Below are positions 1 through 7,928 of a stretch of DNA of 64,000 nucleotides, one piece after another. The notes under the pieces are model-generated. The model made no database searches, was not told where the DNA came from, and worked only from the letters and a program-made list of their open reading frames with translations. A program made the translations under genes and the position numbers. The stretch comes from Candidatus Brevifilum fermentans (GTDB taxonomy: Bacteria; Chloroflexota; Anaerolineae; Anaerolineales; Villigracilaceae). The stretch is taken from the NCBI GenBank assembly GCA_945877125.1, contig CAMCQT010000003.1, forward strand, positions 1-64,000, written 5' to 3'. Within the stretch, counting starts at the first letter, position 1. Every line of letters begins with the position of its first letter.

Positions 1-304
1 TGAATACTTGGTGCTTTCAAAGAGCCAAAAACTTAACGCGAATTACACAAATTGAGCGAATAATACGAATTTTTTCGCGCCATTCGCCCCATTCGCAAAA
101 TTCGCGTTAAAGGTTTTGACCTATTGCACAGAGTCTACACATGAGCCAAGATTTTTGTTCAACCTTTTTCTGACCATTACAGATTTAGCAGATTTTTCTC
201 TTTAGTCTGTGTAATCTATCAAATCTGTGGATGAATAAAAACCATACTGGGAATTGCTGCACCAAATCCTCCGACCAGCAAAAATACTGGTATGATTTGC
301 GGCT
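1..304. other. Intergenic region upstream of glgP
   Basis: No credible ORF. The stretch holds two imperfect inverted-repeat blocks (about 37-110, with gcgaatt/aattcgc arms, and about 165-235, with an agattt/aaatct theme). Both look like the short dispersed intergenic repeats seen elsewhere in the window (compare 8075-8144). The last 20 bases carry the promoter of the next gene. Confidence 0.6.
288..296 (+). promoter_or_regulatory. Extended -10 promoter of glgP, leaderless spacing
   Basis: TGG followed by TATGAT (291-296) is an extended -10 box. The glgP ATG lies only 8 bases downstream, where transcription would be expected to begin, and there is no Shine-Dalgarno. No good -35 is visible. 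Inference: glgP is translated from a leaderless mRNA. Confidence 0.5.
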
Positions 305-2440
305 ATGGACTTCAAAACTAAACCCTCCCAAAAATTTGACCTACCCAAGCGCATTGCGCGCCTTGGCGAATTAGCCTACAACCTGTGGTGGACGTGGCAG
401 CCCGAAGCCGCGCGCCTTTTTGGAAAACTAGACTATGACCTATGGGGAAGCCTCGAACATAACCCGATTCGTTTGTTGCAAGAACTCAGCAAGGAGCGTT
501 TGGCGCAAGTCGCCAAGGACGAAGAGTATCTCGAATTGTACGATGCGCTCTTCGAAAAATTTGACGCCTACTTCACCAAACAATCCTGGACACAAAAAGC
601 GCACCCCGAGTTTGATAACAAACCCGTCGCATATTTTTCGATGGAATTCGGTCTGCACGAAACACTCCCCATCTACTCGGGCGGGCTAGGCGTACTGGCA
701 GGCGATCATCTCAAAGAATCCTCAGACCTCGGCATACCACTCATCGCCGTCGGCTTCATGTATGCAGAAGGATATTTCTCCCAGCGCATCAGCGAAGACG
801 GCTGGCAGGAAGCCATCAACAAGCCATTAACCTTTGAGCACCTCCCTGTTTCACTCGTCACCAAAAACAAGAAACCCGTCACCATTCAAATCGAATTCCC
901 AGACCGCGACATCACCGCGCAAATTTGGGAAGTGCGCGTGGGGCGCATTCCGCTTTATTTGCTCGACTCAAACGTCGAAGGCAACAACGAGTACGACCGC
1001 CAACTCACCGCGCGCCTGTATTGGTCAGACCTTGACCGCCGCGTGATGCAGGAAGTTCTGCTCGGAGTCGGCGGCGTACGCGCCTTGCGCGCCCTGGGAT
1101 TCAAGCCCGCCGTCTGGCACATGAACGAAGGTCACGCCTCCTTCCTCACCCTGGAGCGGGCACGTGAACTAGTGGCATCTGGCTCCACCTTTGCAGAAGC
1201 CGCCCAAAAGACTCTCGGACAAAACGTATTCACCACGCACACCCCCGTCCCTGCCGGCAATGACGAATTCCCGCTTTGGCTTTTGGATAAATATCTCTCC
1301 AAACTCTGGCCCGAGTTGGGTCTCACGCGCGAAGAATTCGTAGACATTGCCAAACATCAACAACCGCACAGCGAAACCTTCTCCATGCCCATCCTCGCCC
1401 TCAAACTTTCCGGCGGCAGCAACGGCGTTTCAGAATTACACGGACAAGTCTCACGCGAAATGTGGAACTTCCTCTGGCCTGATAAAGCTGAAAATGATGT
1501 GCCGATCCAGCACATCACCAACGGAGTCCACACCGCCAATTGGATGGCTCGCCGCCTGGGAAATTTGTTCGAGAAATACATGGGCGCTGACTGGTACGAC
1601 CATCTGGACAAACCCTCTTTCTGGTCCAAACTGGACAGAGTGCCAGACGCGGAATTATGGTCCGTACGTTTGCATCTCAAACGCAAACTTGCCTTCTACA
1701 TGAGGGAGCGTGTCCGCGACCGCTGGACCGAAGGCGGATTCCATCCCGTACAGGTGGTTTCATCTGGCGTGCTGATCAACCCCTACGCGTTGACCATCGG
1801 CTTTGCGCGCCGCTTCGCCACGTACAAACGCGCCAACTTGATTATGTCTGATATTGAGCGCCTGCTTGACCTCATCAACCGTCCGAACATGCCTGTGCAG
1901 ATCATCTTCGCGGGCAAGGCGCATCCCGCCGACGAACCCGGAAAGCAGTTAATTCAAAAAGTTTATCGCACCGTCAAGAAAGCCGAAACAGGCGGACGTT
2001 TGGTATTCCTCGAAGATTACGACATGAACCTCGCGCGTTACCTCGTCCAGGGCGTGGATGTGTGGATGAACACTCCGCGCCGCCCCATGGAAGCCAGCGG
2101 AACTTCGGGCATGAAAGCCGCGATCAACGGCGCTTTGAACTTCTCGGTTCTTGATGGCTGGTGGCGTGAAGCCTACAACGGACATAACGGCTGGTCTATC
2201 GGCGAGGACAAGGAATATGCGTCAAATGAAATACAAGACTCAGCCGATGCTGTAGACATTTATGAGACCCTCGAAAACAAAATCATTCCTTTGTATTACA
2301 ACCGCGACCCGAAAGAGATTTCACACGAATGGATCGCGATGATGAAAGATACAATGAAGACCATCATTCCACAGTTCTCCACCCGCCGCATGGTCAAGCA
2401 ATATGTAGAAAAATTCTACGCACCTGCGTTGAAAAAATAA
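305..2440 (+). CDS. glgP: Alpha-glucan (glycogen) phosphorylase, GT35
   Basis: Cytoplasmic PLP enzyme releasing glucose-1-phosphate from glycogen or maltodextrin. At 711 residues it matches the short bacterial/archaeal alpha-glucan phosphorylase type rather than the roughly 800-residue E. coli GlgP/MalP type. The N-terminal 100 residues look like the DUF3417-type domain of that subfamily (starting near LAYNLWWTWQPEA). The substrate-site stretch YSGGLGVLAGDHLK is near residue 125. The PLP region EASGTSGMKAAINGAL lies near residues 597-612, its Lys being the expected Schiff-base residue. The start is the only ATG that keeps the DUF3417 region, and the -10 box lies just upstream. The gene is monocistronic or followed by the rhodanese gene after a hairpin repeat. 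Confidence 0.93.
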   Translation: MDFKTKPSQKFDLPKRIARLGELAYNLWWTWQPEAARLFGKLDYDLWGSLEHNPIRLLQELSKERLAQVAKDEEYLELYDALFEKFDAYFTKQSWTQKAHPEFDNKPVAYFSMEFGLHETLPIYSGGLGVLAGDHLKESSDLGIPLIAVGFMYAEGYFSQRISEDGWQEAINKPLTFEHLPVSLVTKNKKPVTIQIEFPDRDITAQIWEVRVGRIPLYLLDSNVEGNNEYDRQLTARLYWSDLDRRVMQEVLLGVGGVRALRALGFKPAVWHMNEGHASFLTLERARELVASGSTFAEAAQKTLGQNVFTTHTPVPAGNDEFPLWLLDKYLSKLWPELGLTREEFVDIAKHQQPHSETFSMPILALKLSGGSNGVSELHGQVSREMWNFLWPDKAENDVPIQHITNGVHTANWMARRLGNLFEKYMGADWYDHLDKPSFWSKLDRVPDAELWSVRLHLKRKLAFYMRERVRDRWTEGGFHPVQVVSSGVLINPYALTIGFARRFATYKRANLIMSDIERLLDLINRPNMPVQIIFAGKAHPADEPGKQLIQKVYRTVKKAETGGRLVFLEDYDMNLARYLVQGVDVWMNTPRRPMEASGTSGMKAAINGALNFSVLDGWWREAYNGHNGWSIGEDKEYASNEIQDSADAVDIYETLENKIIPLYYNRDPKEISHEWIAMMKDTMKTIIPQFSTRRMVKQYVEKFYAPALKK

Positions 2441-2443
2441 TTG

Positions 2444-2492
2444 GAGCTTGGTGATTGGTAATTCGTGATTGACGAATTACCAATCACCAATT
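2444..2492. repeat. Intergenic palindrome (ttggtaatt type)
   Basis: The segment ttggtgattggtaattc is followed by its near-perfect inverted copy ending in caattac. The same kind of element (attaccaattactaatta) occurs at 40763-40812 between lysX and lysW. It may also act as a weak stem-loop behind glgP. Confidence 0.7.
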
Positions 2493-2499
2493 ACAAACC

Positions 2500-2844
2500 A
2501 TGTACCCTGAAATCACCGTCACCGAACTTGGTGAAAAACTAAAATCAGAAGAAAAATTTATTCTATTGGACGTACGCGAACTATCAGAGTTGGAATATGC
2601 AAAAGTAACAGACAGCAGGCTCGAGGTTACGCCCATGAGCCGTCTGGCAAGTGAGGGAATCAAAGCGCTTTCAGAATCTGCCCGATCCCAGGAAATCCCC
2701 GTCTATGTCATGTGTCATCACGGCAGCCGCAGCGTACAGGTCACCATGTGGCTGGCTCAGCAGGGATATAAAAATATGATCAACGTCAGCGGGGGAATTA
2801 ATGAGTACGCACGCAAAGTAGATTCTTCGGTTGGGTTTTACTAA
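2500..2844 (+). CDS. Rhodanese-domain protein
   Basis: Single-domain rhodanese homolog of 114 residues, a usual size for stand-alone GlpE/PspE-like sulfurtransferases. The active-site loop MCHHGSRS carries the catalytic Cys72 in a CxxGxRS context. The N-terminal motif ILLDVRELSELEYAKV (residues 21-36) is the typical rhodanese DVRE element. No signal peptide is visible, so it is probably cytoplasmic. The physiological sulfur acceptor cannot be read from the sequence. There is no clear RBS; the ATG directly follows a palindromic repeat. It probably has its own transcript, since the next plus-strand gene is over 500 bases away. Confidence 0.9.
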   Translation: MYPEITVTELGEKLKSEEKFILLDVRELSELEYAKVTDSRLEVTPMSRLASEGIKALSESARSQEIPVYVMCHHGSRSVQVTMWLAQQGYKNMINVSGGINEYARKVDSSVGFY

Positions 2845-2856
2845 TCGTTAGTAAGT

Positions 2857-2936
2857 TGAAAAGTTGTCACGTTTGAAGGTTGGTAACTAAAAAAGTTGTC
2901 AACCTTCAAACTTTTAAACCTGCAAACCTTCCAACG
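2857..2936. repeat. Intergenic palindrome (aggttggaaggtt type)
   Basis: Gttgaaaagttgtcacgtttgaaggttgg and a downstream inverted counterpart (ccttcaaac...ccttccaac) form a long imperfect hairpin. A relative is found at 20728-20785 behind the GarR-like gene. Confidence 0.7.
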
Positions 2937-2957
2937 GGTTTTTTGCCCATTAAACAT

Positions 2958-3035
2958 GATTGCCACCCTTGCGGATGGCAATCAGTTGCGCTGTGGCAAT
3001 TCTTCGTTAGATCTTGGAGAGGGATGCCACAGCGC
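2958..3035 (-). promoter_or_regulatory. Alternative stem-loops downstream of Ser-rich mini-ORF
   Basis: Read on the minus strand, GCGCTGTGGCA (3035-3025, inside the mini-ORF) pairs perfectly with TGCCACAGCGC (2998-2988). A second hairpin pairs GATTGCCATCC with GGGTGGCAATC (2983-2973 with 2968-2958). In addition, ATTGCCAC of the first stem can pair with GTGGCAAT of the second, so the structures compete as in attenuators. The U-tract after the last hairpin is poor. No minus-strand gene follows. Confidence 0.5.
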
Positions 3036-3057
3036 TGGGTTTACTACTACTATTCAT
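3007..3057 (-). CDS. Ser-rich 16-residue mini-ORF, leader-like
   Basis: The mini-ORF MNSSSKPSAVASLSKI is preceded by an exceptionally strong Shine-Dalgarno (GGAGGAGGTGAT) 7 bases before its ATG. A consensus-like promoter lies at 3123-3151. Six of the 16 codons are Ser, including three consecutive AGT. Part of the ORF (GCGCTGTGGCA) forms the left arm of a stem-loop whose right arm lies after the stop codon. It has the layout of a regulatory leader peptide, but no minus-strand gene follows within the window: the next genes in that direction are on the plus strand. It could be an orphan leader, a small translated RNA or a genuine microprotein. I do not recognise the peptide. Confidence 0.45.
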   Translation of the reverse strand: MNSSSKPSAVASLSKI

Positions 3058-3122
3058 AAGTGACATCACCTCCTCCATTTCATAGAATGGCATTTAATTG
3101 TTTGCCCCCAATCAGTGCGCAA

Positions 3123-3151
3123 AGTATGTCACAAAATAAATCGGATGTCAA
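3123..3151 (-). promoter_or_regulatory. Promoter of the Ser-rich mini-ORF
   Basis: On the minus strand TTGACA (3151-3146), a 17-base spacer and CATACT (3128-3123). Transcription would start near 3116 and give a roughly 58-base 5' UTR including the strong RBS. Confidence 0.5.
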
Positions 3152-3187
3152 TAGGTCGATTTGAATTCTCACAAAATTGTAATATTT

Positions 3188-3297
3188 GACCTCTTGCATA
3201 AGTAGCCACAGAGTACACAGAGACCTTTGAGGAAAACCTCTTAAAACTCTTTTTTTCTCTGTGACCTCTGTGGCAAAAAGGACTTTTGCAAGAGGTC
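3188..3297. repeat. Nested dispersed palindrome (ccacagag type)
   Basis: The outer arms gacctcttgca and tgcaagaggtc enclose a second inverted pair (gccacagag... and ctctgtggc). Elements of the same style sit at 59531-59612 and 61761-61814. Confidence 0.7.
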
Positions 3298-3387
3298 TAT
3301 TGTGTTTTTGACGATTTATGATACCTTTTGAGAGCCTCCGCAAGACTATCTCGGCTATCCTTTCTGAAATTCAATCAGGAGAAAACC

Positions 3388-4974
3388 ATGAAGACCAACC
3401 CAAATAAACTTTGGATACTTGTATTTGCACTCGGCTGGCTGTTTGATTTCCTATTTTGGAATATGAAGCCTGGAATCAATTTTGCTATTTTTGTGACAAC
3501 TTGTCTGGTCGTTGCCTTCTATCTTTTATTGAGCGATGGGCTGCGCCCGAATCGTACCAGCCTGATGCTGCTCCCGCTCCTCGGCTTTTTCGCCGCTGTT
3601 ACATTTATCCGCGCCGAACCGATGACCACTTTCCTCGCCTACACTTTTACAATTCTCATGATGACTCTGCTTGCAGTAAGTTATCTGGGCGGGCGCTGGG
3701 TTTTGTATACTCTGGCTGACTACGTGGGCAAGTCCATTCAGTTATTTGGGAGCATGGTCGGGCGCCCAATTATGTTTATAACGGATATTCGCAAAGAGCA
3801 GGCAGAAGCAGGCGCGCAACCCGCCAAACGGAATATCTGGCCGGTGGTACGTGGCATTGCAATCGCCCTGCCGATCATCGCCATCTTTGCATCCCTTCTC
3901 GCCTCGGCAGATGTGGTCTTTGGTCAGCGGCTGGAAGATTTGATCAAATGGTTCAACATTGAAAACCTGCCCGAGTTAATCTTCCGCTTTGTTTACATCA
4001 TCATCATCGGATATGCGTTTACAGGGGTTGTCCTGCACGCCGCCACCCAATCAAAAGACGAAAAACTCTCCGCCCAGCTTATCCCCCCATTTCTTGGCTA
4101 CGTGGAAGCAAACATCGTCCTGGGCAGTGTGGTTGCGCTCTTCGCCGTATTTGTAGTGATTCAATTCCAATATTTTTTTGGCGGCACAACCAATATTCAC
4201 GTTGACGGCTACACCTACGCCGAATATGCCCGCCGCGGATTTGGCGAACTGGTCACCGTAGCGTTCTTTGCCCTGATTATGCTGCTCACATTAAGCGCCA
4301 TTACCAAGCGCGACACCGAAACCCAACGCCGCGTCTTTTCAGGGCTGGGCGTGGCGCTCGTTGCCCTTTTGCTGGTCATGCTTTTTTCCGCATTCAAACG
4401 TCTCGGTTTGTATGAAGAAGCGTACGGCTTCTCACGCCTGCGCACCTACACCCACGTTTTTCTAATTTGGCTTGGACTGCTTTTGATCGTCACCATTGCG
4501 CTTGAAATTTTACGCAAGGAACACATGTTTACCTTCGCCATGTTGATCGCTTCACTTGGATTTGCAATTTCACTCCCCCTCCTCAACGTGGACGCGTTCA
4601 TCGTCAACCAGAATATTCAACGCGAGATCCACGCAGAAGCAAACGACAGCACAAATTTGGATGCCGAATACTTTTTAGATTTATCTGACGATGCAGTTCC
4701 CACACTCGTTTCAGCGTATCTTTCTCCGACCCTGCCTGATTCTGTCCGAGAGAGAGTTGGCGCATCCCTGGCATGTATCCGCTACCAGCGCGGACTCGAT
4801 GACCGCAAACCGCAATGGCAATCTTTCCACTTCGCCACGCTCAACGCAGACAAGGCGCTGGCTTCTGTGCAGAAAGACCTCAAGGCATACAAAATTAGAG
4901 ACGTTAATTATCCGGTCACAGTGCTCACCCCCGCAGGTGAAGAATTTCCCTGCACCACATATTATTATGATTAA
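3388..4974 (+). CDS. DUF4153/DUF4173-like integral membrane protein
   Basis: A 528-residue protein with about ten to twelve hydrophobic segments through residue about 410. A soluble C-terminal part of about 110 residues begins around NVDAFIVNQNIQREIHAE. This pattern, with the TM segment leading into VDAxIVxxNIxR, is typical of the DUF4173 family of unknown function. The ATG at 3388 is chosen because AGGAG lies 6 bases upstream and because it gives a normal N-terminal first TM segment; an in-frame ATG at 3328 lacks an RBS. The gene ends at a bidirectional terminator shared with the convergent thioredoxin gene. Function is unknown. Confidence 0.8.
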   Translation: MKTNPNKLWILVFALGWLFDFLFWNMKPGINFAIFVTTCLVVAFYLLLSDGLRPNRTSLMLLPLLGFFAAVTFIRAEPMTTFLAYTFTILMMTLLAVSYLGGRWVLYTLADYVGKSIQLFGSMVGRPIMFITDIRKEQAEAGAQPAKRNIWPVVRGIAIALPIIAIFASLLASADVVFGQRLEDLIKWFNIENLPELIFRFVYIIIIGYAFTGVVLHAATQSKDEKLSAQLIPPFLGYVEANIVLGSVVALFAVFVVIQFQYFFGGTTNIHVDGYTYAEYARRGFGELVTVAFFALIMLLTLSAITKRDTETQRRVFSGLGVALVALLLVMLFSAFKRLGLYEEAYGFSRLRTYTHVFLIWLGLLLIVTIALEILRKEHMFTFAMLIASLGFAISLPLLNVDAFIVNQNIQREIHAEANDSTNLDAEYFLDLSDDAVPTLVSAYLSPTLPDSVRERVGASLACIRYQRGLDDRKPQWQSFHFATLNADKALASVQKDLKAYKIRDVNYPVTVLTPAGEEFPCTTYYYD

Positions 4975-4990
4975 CTGATGCCGCATAAAT

Positions 4991-5023
4991 AAAAATAGAG
5001 CCGAGATACTCGGCTCTATTTTT
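4991..5023. terminator. Bidirectional terminator
   Basis: AAAAATAGAGCCGAG and CTCGGCTCTATTTTT form a perfect 15-bp stem with a 3-base loop. It has A/T tracts on both sides and lies between convergent genes. Confidence 0.93.
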
Positions 5024-5024
5024 A

Positions 5025-5348
5025 TCAAACGTGCGGGGTGACTTTTGCGGACAGCCTTTCTTTTGACTGAAAACCGGTCATACGTTCCTTGATCTCGCCG
5101 CCTTTGAAAAGCATGAGGGTGGGAATGCCCATCACACCGTATTGCATCATGATGTTCGGGTTTTGGTCTGCATCAAGTTTCACGACCTTAACCTTCCCCT
5201 CCCACTCACCAGCAAGCTCCTTCACAATCGGTTCGATCATCTTGCATGGCTGGCACCAGGTTGCGGTGAAATCCACAAGAACGGGCAGGGTAGACCCGAT
5301 CACTTCTTCCTGAAAATCTACTTCGGTTACATAATTTACATTTGTCAT
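5025..5348 (-). CDS. trxA: Thioredoxin
   Basis: Cytoplasmic disulfide reductase of 107 residues, the normal thioredoxin length. The active site is WCQPC (residues 31-35) rather than the commoner WCGPC. The cis-Pro loop GIPTLMLFKGGE is present. The ATG at 5348 is preferred because GGAGG lies 6 bases upstream and the protein then begins as other thioredoxins do; a longer in-frame ORF to 5456 has no RBS and would overlap the tRNA. It is divergent from the tRNA-Lys promoter. Confidence 0.95.
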   Translation of the reverse strand: MTNVNYVTEVDFQEEVIGSTLPVLVDFTATWCQPCKMIEPIVKELAGEWEGKVKVVKLDADQNPNIMMQYGVMGIPTLMLFKGGEIKERMTGFQSKERLSAKVTPHV

Positions 5349-5394
5349 TTTTGCCTCCAGCCAAACAGACGTGTTGTGAACTATCATTATTACG

Positions 5395-5423
5395 TTGACG
5401 CAAACTATTACCCGTGATAGAAT
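5395..5423 (+). promoter_or_regulatory. Promoter of tRNA-Lys
   Basis: TTGACG (5395-5400), a 17-base spacer and TAGAAT (5418-5423). The predicted start is about 12 bases upstream of the mature tRNA. Confidence 0.75.
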
Positions 5424-5441
5424 GCAAACCGCTTCACAAAT

Positions 5442-5513
5442 GGGCTCGTAGCTCAATGGCAGAGCAGTGGCCTTTTAAGCCATTTGTTGAGGGTTCGACC
5501 CCCTCCGAGCTCA
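5442..5513 (+). tRNA. trnK: tRNA-Lys (anticodon TTT)
   Basis: A full cloverleaf can be drawn. The acceptor pairs GGGCTCG with CGAGCTC and is followed by A73. The D-arm is GCTC/GAGC, the anticodon stem GTGGC/GCCAT (with one G-T) around the loop CTTTTAA, and the T-arm GAGGG TTCGACC CCCTC. Anticodon TTT reads Lys AAA/AAG. CCA is not encoded. Copies of the T-arm/acceptor end plus the terminator follow (see 5493-5713). Confidence 0.96.
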
Positions 5514-5520
5514 CAAAAGA

Positions 5521-5546
5521 AGTCTTCCGTTTTGGAAGGCTTTTTT
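5521..5546 (+). terminator. Terminator 1 after tRNA-Lys
   Basis: AGTCTTCC and GGAAGGCT form a stem with loop GTTTT, followed by six T residues. Confidence 0.85.
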
Positions 5547-5604
5547 GTTTTATTGTGTGTCCCCGCAGGGGGGATGATATTCGACCCCTTCCGGGCTTAC
5601 AAAA

Positions 5605-5629
5605 AGTCTTCCGTTTTGGAAGGCTTTTT
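5605..5629 (+). terminator. Terminator 2 (copy)
   Basis: The same hairpin as at 5521-5546, followed by five T residues; part of the second tandem unit. Confidence 0.8.
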
Positions 5630-5686
5630 GCTTTGTTGTGTATCCCCGCAGGGGGATGATATTCGACCCCTCCGAGCTCACAAAAA

Positions 5687-5713
5687 AGACCTCCAGAAAC
5701 TGGAGGTCTTTTT
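5687..5713 (+). terminator. Terminator 3 (variant)
   Basis: AGACCTCCAG, AAA, CTGGAGGTCT and a T run. The stem differs from copies 1 and 2, although the preceding tRNA-like block is shared. Confidence 0.85.
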
Positions 5714-5752
5714 GCGTTATTTTGGAAATATCTTTGCAAAGCGGTTCACTTC

Positions 5753-5828
5753 CGCCGAAGCAATCTCCTGATCGCAATCGCATTGGAGTTTGCTTCGGGC
5801 AAGAACAAGAGCGCCCTCGCAAAGACAT
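5753..5828. repeat. Dispersed palindrome family A
   Basis: Diverged copy of an element that recurs in this window with the outline cattgcgaggg...gaagcaatctcc...ggagattgcttc...ccctcgcaatgac. Other copies: 17538-17640, 24433-24722 (split), 25683-25775, 27507-27606, 42451-42546, 48709-48753 (half) and 54125-54201. Confidence 0.85.
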
Positions 5829-5832
5829 GGAT

Positions 5833-6807
5833 TTACTCTTCTTCGTCTATTTCATCTTCTTCATCGAGAGTCAATAAATCAAACTTATTAAACTCCTCGG
5901 TGAAGTTTAGGTTTTCGAGTGCGTCTTCAAGAAATTCAACCAAATCTTCATCTTCGGTTTGCTCGATCAGGGCAACCAGATAAGTGCGGGCTTCGTCGCC
6001 GCCGATCTGCGAAAGCGCCCAAATGGCGGCGGTGGCCACGTCGTCATCCTCTTCTTCATCTTCAAGGATTTGGAGCAGAATGGGGACTGCGGCTTCAATG
6101 ATAAGTTGACCTGACGCTTCAACCGCGGCAAATTTTATAAGCGGGTCTTCATCGAGCAACATGCTCACTATGTTTTCGTTCCAACGTTCATCATGTGAAC
6201 GTCCCATGGCGCGCAGGGCGCTGGCAACCCAGGCTGGGTCTGAGCGTGCAAAAGCAGATTCGATCAGCGCGGCTATTTCGGGACGGGAGGAAAAGCTCAG
6301 GGATTCAAGTGCGCGCTTGCGTAAAACCGAGTCATCTTCGCTGCGGACAATGGCGATCAGGGCATCTTCTATTTGGCGCTGCTGGTCTTCTTTTACTTTT
6401 TCCAACTCACCCAGCAGAATAAATTCGCCAAGCAATTGCACGGCTTCCAGGCGCGGAGCGAGTTCTGCGTCGTGCAGGACAATGTCAATTAATTTGTTGG
6501 CAAGTTTCGGGTCGTCTGATTCGACGAGCAGGCGAATGGCGCGTGCGCGCACTTCACTGTCTGGGTCATCCAAAAGCGCCCGGCCAATCTCTTCGTATGA
6601 GACGACGGAATCTGAGTCGAGGTTAGCCAAAAGCCCATCGAGCAGGAGCAGCTTTCGGGTTGGGTTGACGCTGGACCATACATCCAAAAAGAGCCGCAGG
6701 GATTTTGGTTCAAGGTCTGAATAGAATTTCAGGTGGCTTTGCGGAATATCCTTTTTGGAATCCAGCAGATGATCGAGAACATTTTGAAAGGAAATTTTTT
6801 CAGTCAT
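5833..6807 (-). CDS. HEAT-repeat protein
   Basis: A 324-residue protein made mainly of alpha-helical HEAT-like repeats. The phrases DDPDSEVRARAIRLL, DDSVLRKRALESL, DPAWVASALRAMG, DEDPLIKFAAVEASG and EDDDVATAAIWALSQIGG recur at roughly 35-residue intervals. The C-terminus is very acidic (LDEEDEIDEEE). HEAT proteins are usually scaffolds; no enzyme motif is seen. The start at 6807 (MTEKISFQN) lies 8 bases after the stop of the upstream protease gene, so the two are very likely co-transcribed; a longer ORF into that gene is rejected. The RBS is weak, in keeping with translational coupling. Confidence 0.8.
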   Translation of the reverse strand: MTEKISFQNVLDHLLDSKKDIPQSHLKFYSDLEPKSLRLFLDVWSSVNPTRKLLLLDGLLANLDSDSVVSYEEIGRALLDDPDSEVRARAIRLLVESDDPKLANKLIDIVLHDAELAPRLEAVQLLGEFILLGELEKVKEDQQRQIEDALIAIVRSEDDSVLRKRALESLSFSSRPEIAALIESAFARSDPAWVASALRAMGRSHDERWNENIVSMLLDEDPLIKFAAVEASGQLIIEAAVPILLQILEDEEEDDDVATAAIWALSQIGGDEARTYLVALIEQTEDEDLVEFLEDALENLNFTEEFNKFDLLTLDEEDEIDEEE

Positions 6808-6815
6808 AGTTATAT

Positions 6816-7928
6816 TTATGGGGTTGGGATTTGAGCGGGGTTGACGAAATCCATCACGTTGACAAAGAGCATCAGCCCAATCAGCAGGAGCATGGCTACA
6901 CCATTGACCGTATTTTCCCATTGGGCAGGGATGCGTTTGTGGAAGAGGATTTCAGGAAGTGTGAACAGAATGCGCCCGCCATCAAGCGCGGGAATGGGGA
7001 AGAGATTCATCACGCCGAGTGAAATGCTGAGGACGCCGATCAGGTTGAGGGTCCAGTTGGTAGGCTGCGGCGCGCTTGCGCCCGAAGGAGCGGCGGTCAC
7101 CTCCTGACGGGTGGAGACATCTTCTTCAACCGCCACATCAAACATATCGAAGATGCCTTTGAAACCAATGAAGCGCGCATCTGCGGGGGCAATTGCGCCT
7201 CCGATCAGCGCAATGGGCAAATAGACGATGGTGGCGGCTTGAATGCCGGTCACTGTGAAACCGCCGGAGACGCTTTCAAAAAATGTAGCCGGACGCGTTG
7301 GATAGCCAAGCCCCACGCCCAGCGCGCCTTCGCTTGCTTTTCGAGTGGAAAGCGGCGTGGCTGTGAGGGTGAGATCTTCGCCGTTGCGCTCGACCAACAG
7401 TTCAACAGGTTTATCAAGATTTTCTCTAATGATCGCAATCGCGGGGCTTACTTCAGTTACGCTTTGCCCATTGATGGCCAGCAAAATATCACCGGCTTGG
7501 ACGTCTGCCTGTTGCGCGGGAGAATTCTCAGAGACTGAATCAATTTTGATGGAGCCGGGCATCGGCACGCCTTCGAACGAGATGAGAAAAGAAAACACCA
7601 CAACGGCGGTGATCAAATTCATCAAAGGGCCTGCAAATAAAACGACCAGCCGCTTCCACGGATTTGCAGAGGCAAGCCCACCCGGTACGTTGGGATCGTT
7701 CTCACCTTTCGGTCGAATGAAACCGCCCAACAGCAGCGCGTGAATAGTGAACTCTGTCCCTTGCCATTTGAAAAGCGTGGCAAGTTTATAAGATGGCAAA
7801 CCAATGCCAAACTCTTCCACCTCGATCCCTGCCCAGCGTGCGGCAATAAAGTGACCTAACTCATGAATAAGTATCATCCCGCCCAATGCGAACAGGAAGA
7901 TGATTAATGTTACAAAACCAGATACCAT
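6816..7928 (-). CDS. rseP: RseP-like site-2 metalloprotease (M50)
   Basis: Membrane zinc protease of 370 residues. Its first TM segment carries HELGH (residues 22-26), and the second metal motif NLFPIPALDGGR lies near the C-terminus. A PDZ domain lies between them (about residues 125-200, VSENSPAQQADVQAGDILLAINGQ). The layout is the one-PDZ RseP form seen in Gram-positives and Chloroflexota. The family cleaves TM segments of anti-sigma factors or remnant signal peptides; the substrate here is unknown. The usual dxr/cdsA neighbours are absent and a HEAT-repeat gene follows 8 bases downstream. The RBS is AAGGA. Confidence 0.93.
   Translation of the reverse strand: MVSGFVTLIIFLFALGGMILIHELGHFIAARWAGIEVEEFGIGLPSYKLATLFKWQGTEFTIHALLLGGFIRPKGENDPNVPGGLASANPWKRLVVLFAGPLMNLITAVVVFSFLISFEGVPMPGSIKIDSVSENSPAQQADVQAGDILLAINGQSVTEVSPAIAIIRENLDKPVELLVERNGEDLTLTATPLSTRKASEGALGVGLGYPTRPATFFESVSGGFTVTGIQAATIVYLPIALIGGAIAPADARFIGFKGIFDMFDVAVEEDVSTRQEVTAAPSGASAPQPTNWTLNLIGVLSISLGVMNLFPIPALDGGRILFTLPEILFHKRIPAQWENTVNGVAMLLLIGLMLFVNVMDFVNPAQIPTP

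Larger units (their letters stand above)
5493..5713 (+). repeat. Three tandem copies of tRNA 3' end plus terminator
   Basis: The unit is a TTCGACCCC-CTCCGAGCTCACAAAA block (tRNA T-loop through acceptor end) followed by a hairpin terminator. It occurs at 5493-5546 as part of the real tRNA and again from about 5579 and 5661. Between units lies a conserved spacer with TCCCCGCAGGGGG and GATGATAT. Copy 2 has a mutated acceptor (cttccgggctta); copy 3 has an intact 3' end but a different hairpin. None of the extra copies has a tRNA 5' half. Confidence 0.85.

Noticed and set aside
3080-3343. Minus-strand ORF of 87 codons
   Set aside because: Runs through a dispersed palindrome and the promoter/RBS region of the mini-ORF; no RBS and no protein-like pattern.
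5579-5684. Two further tRNA genes after tRNA-Lys
   Set aside because: Only the T-arm/acceptor 3' end is repeated; no D-arm or anticodon arm can be drawn.
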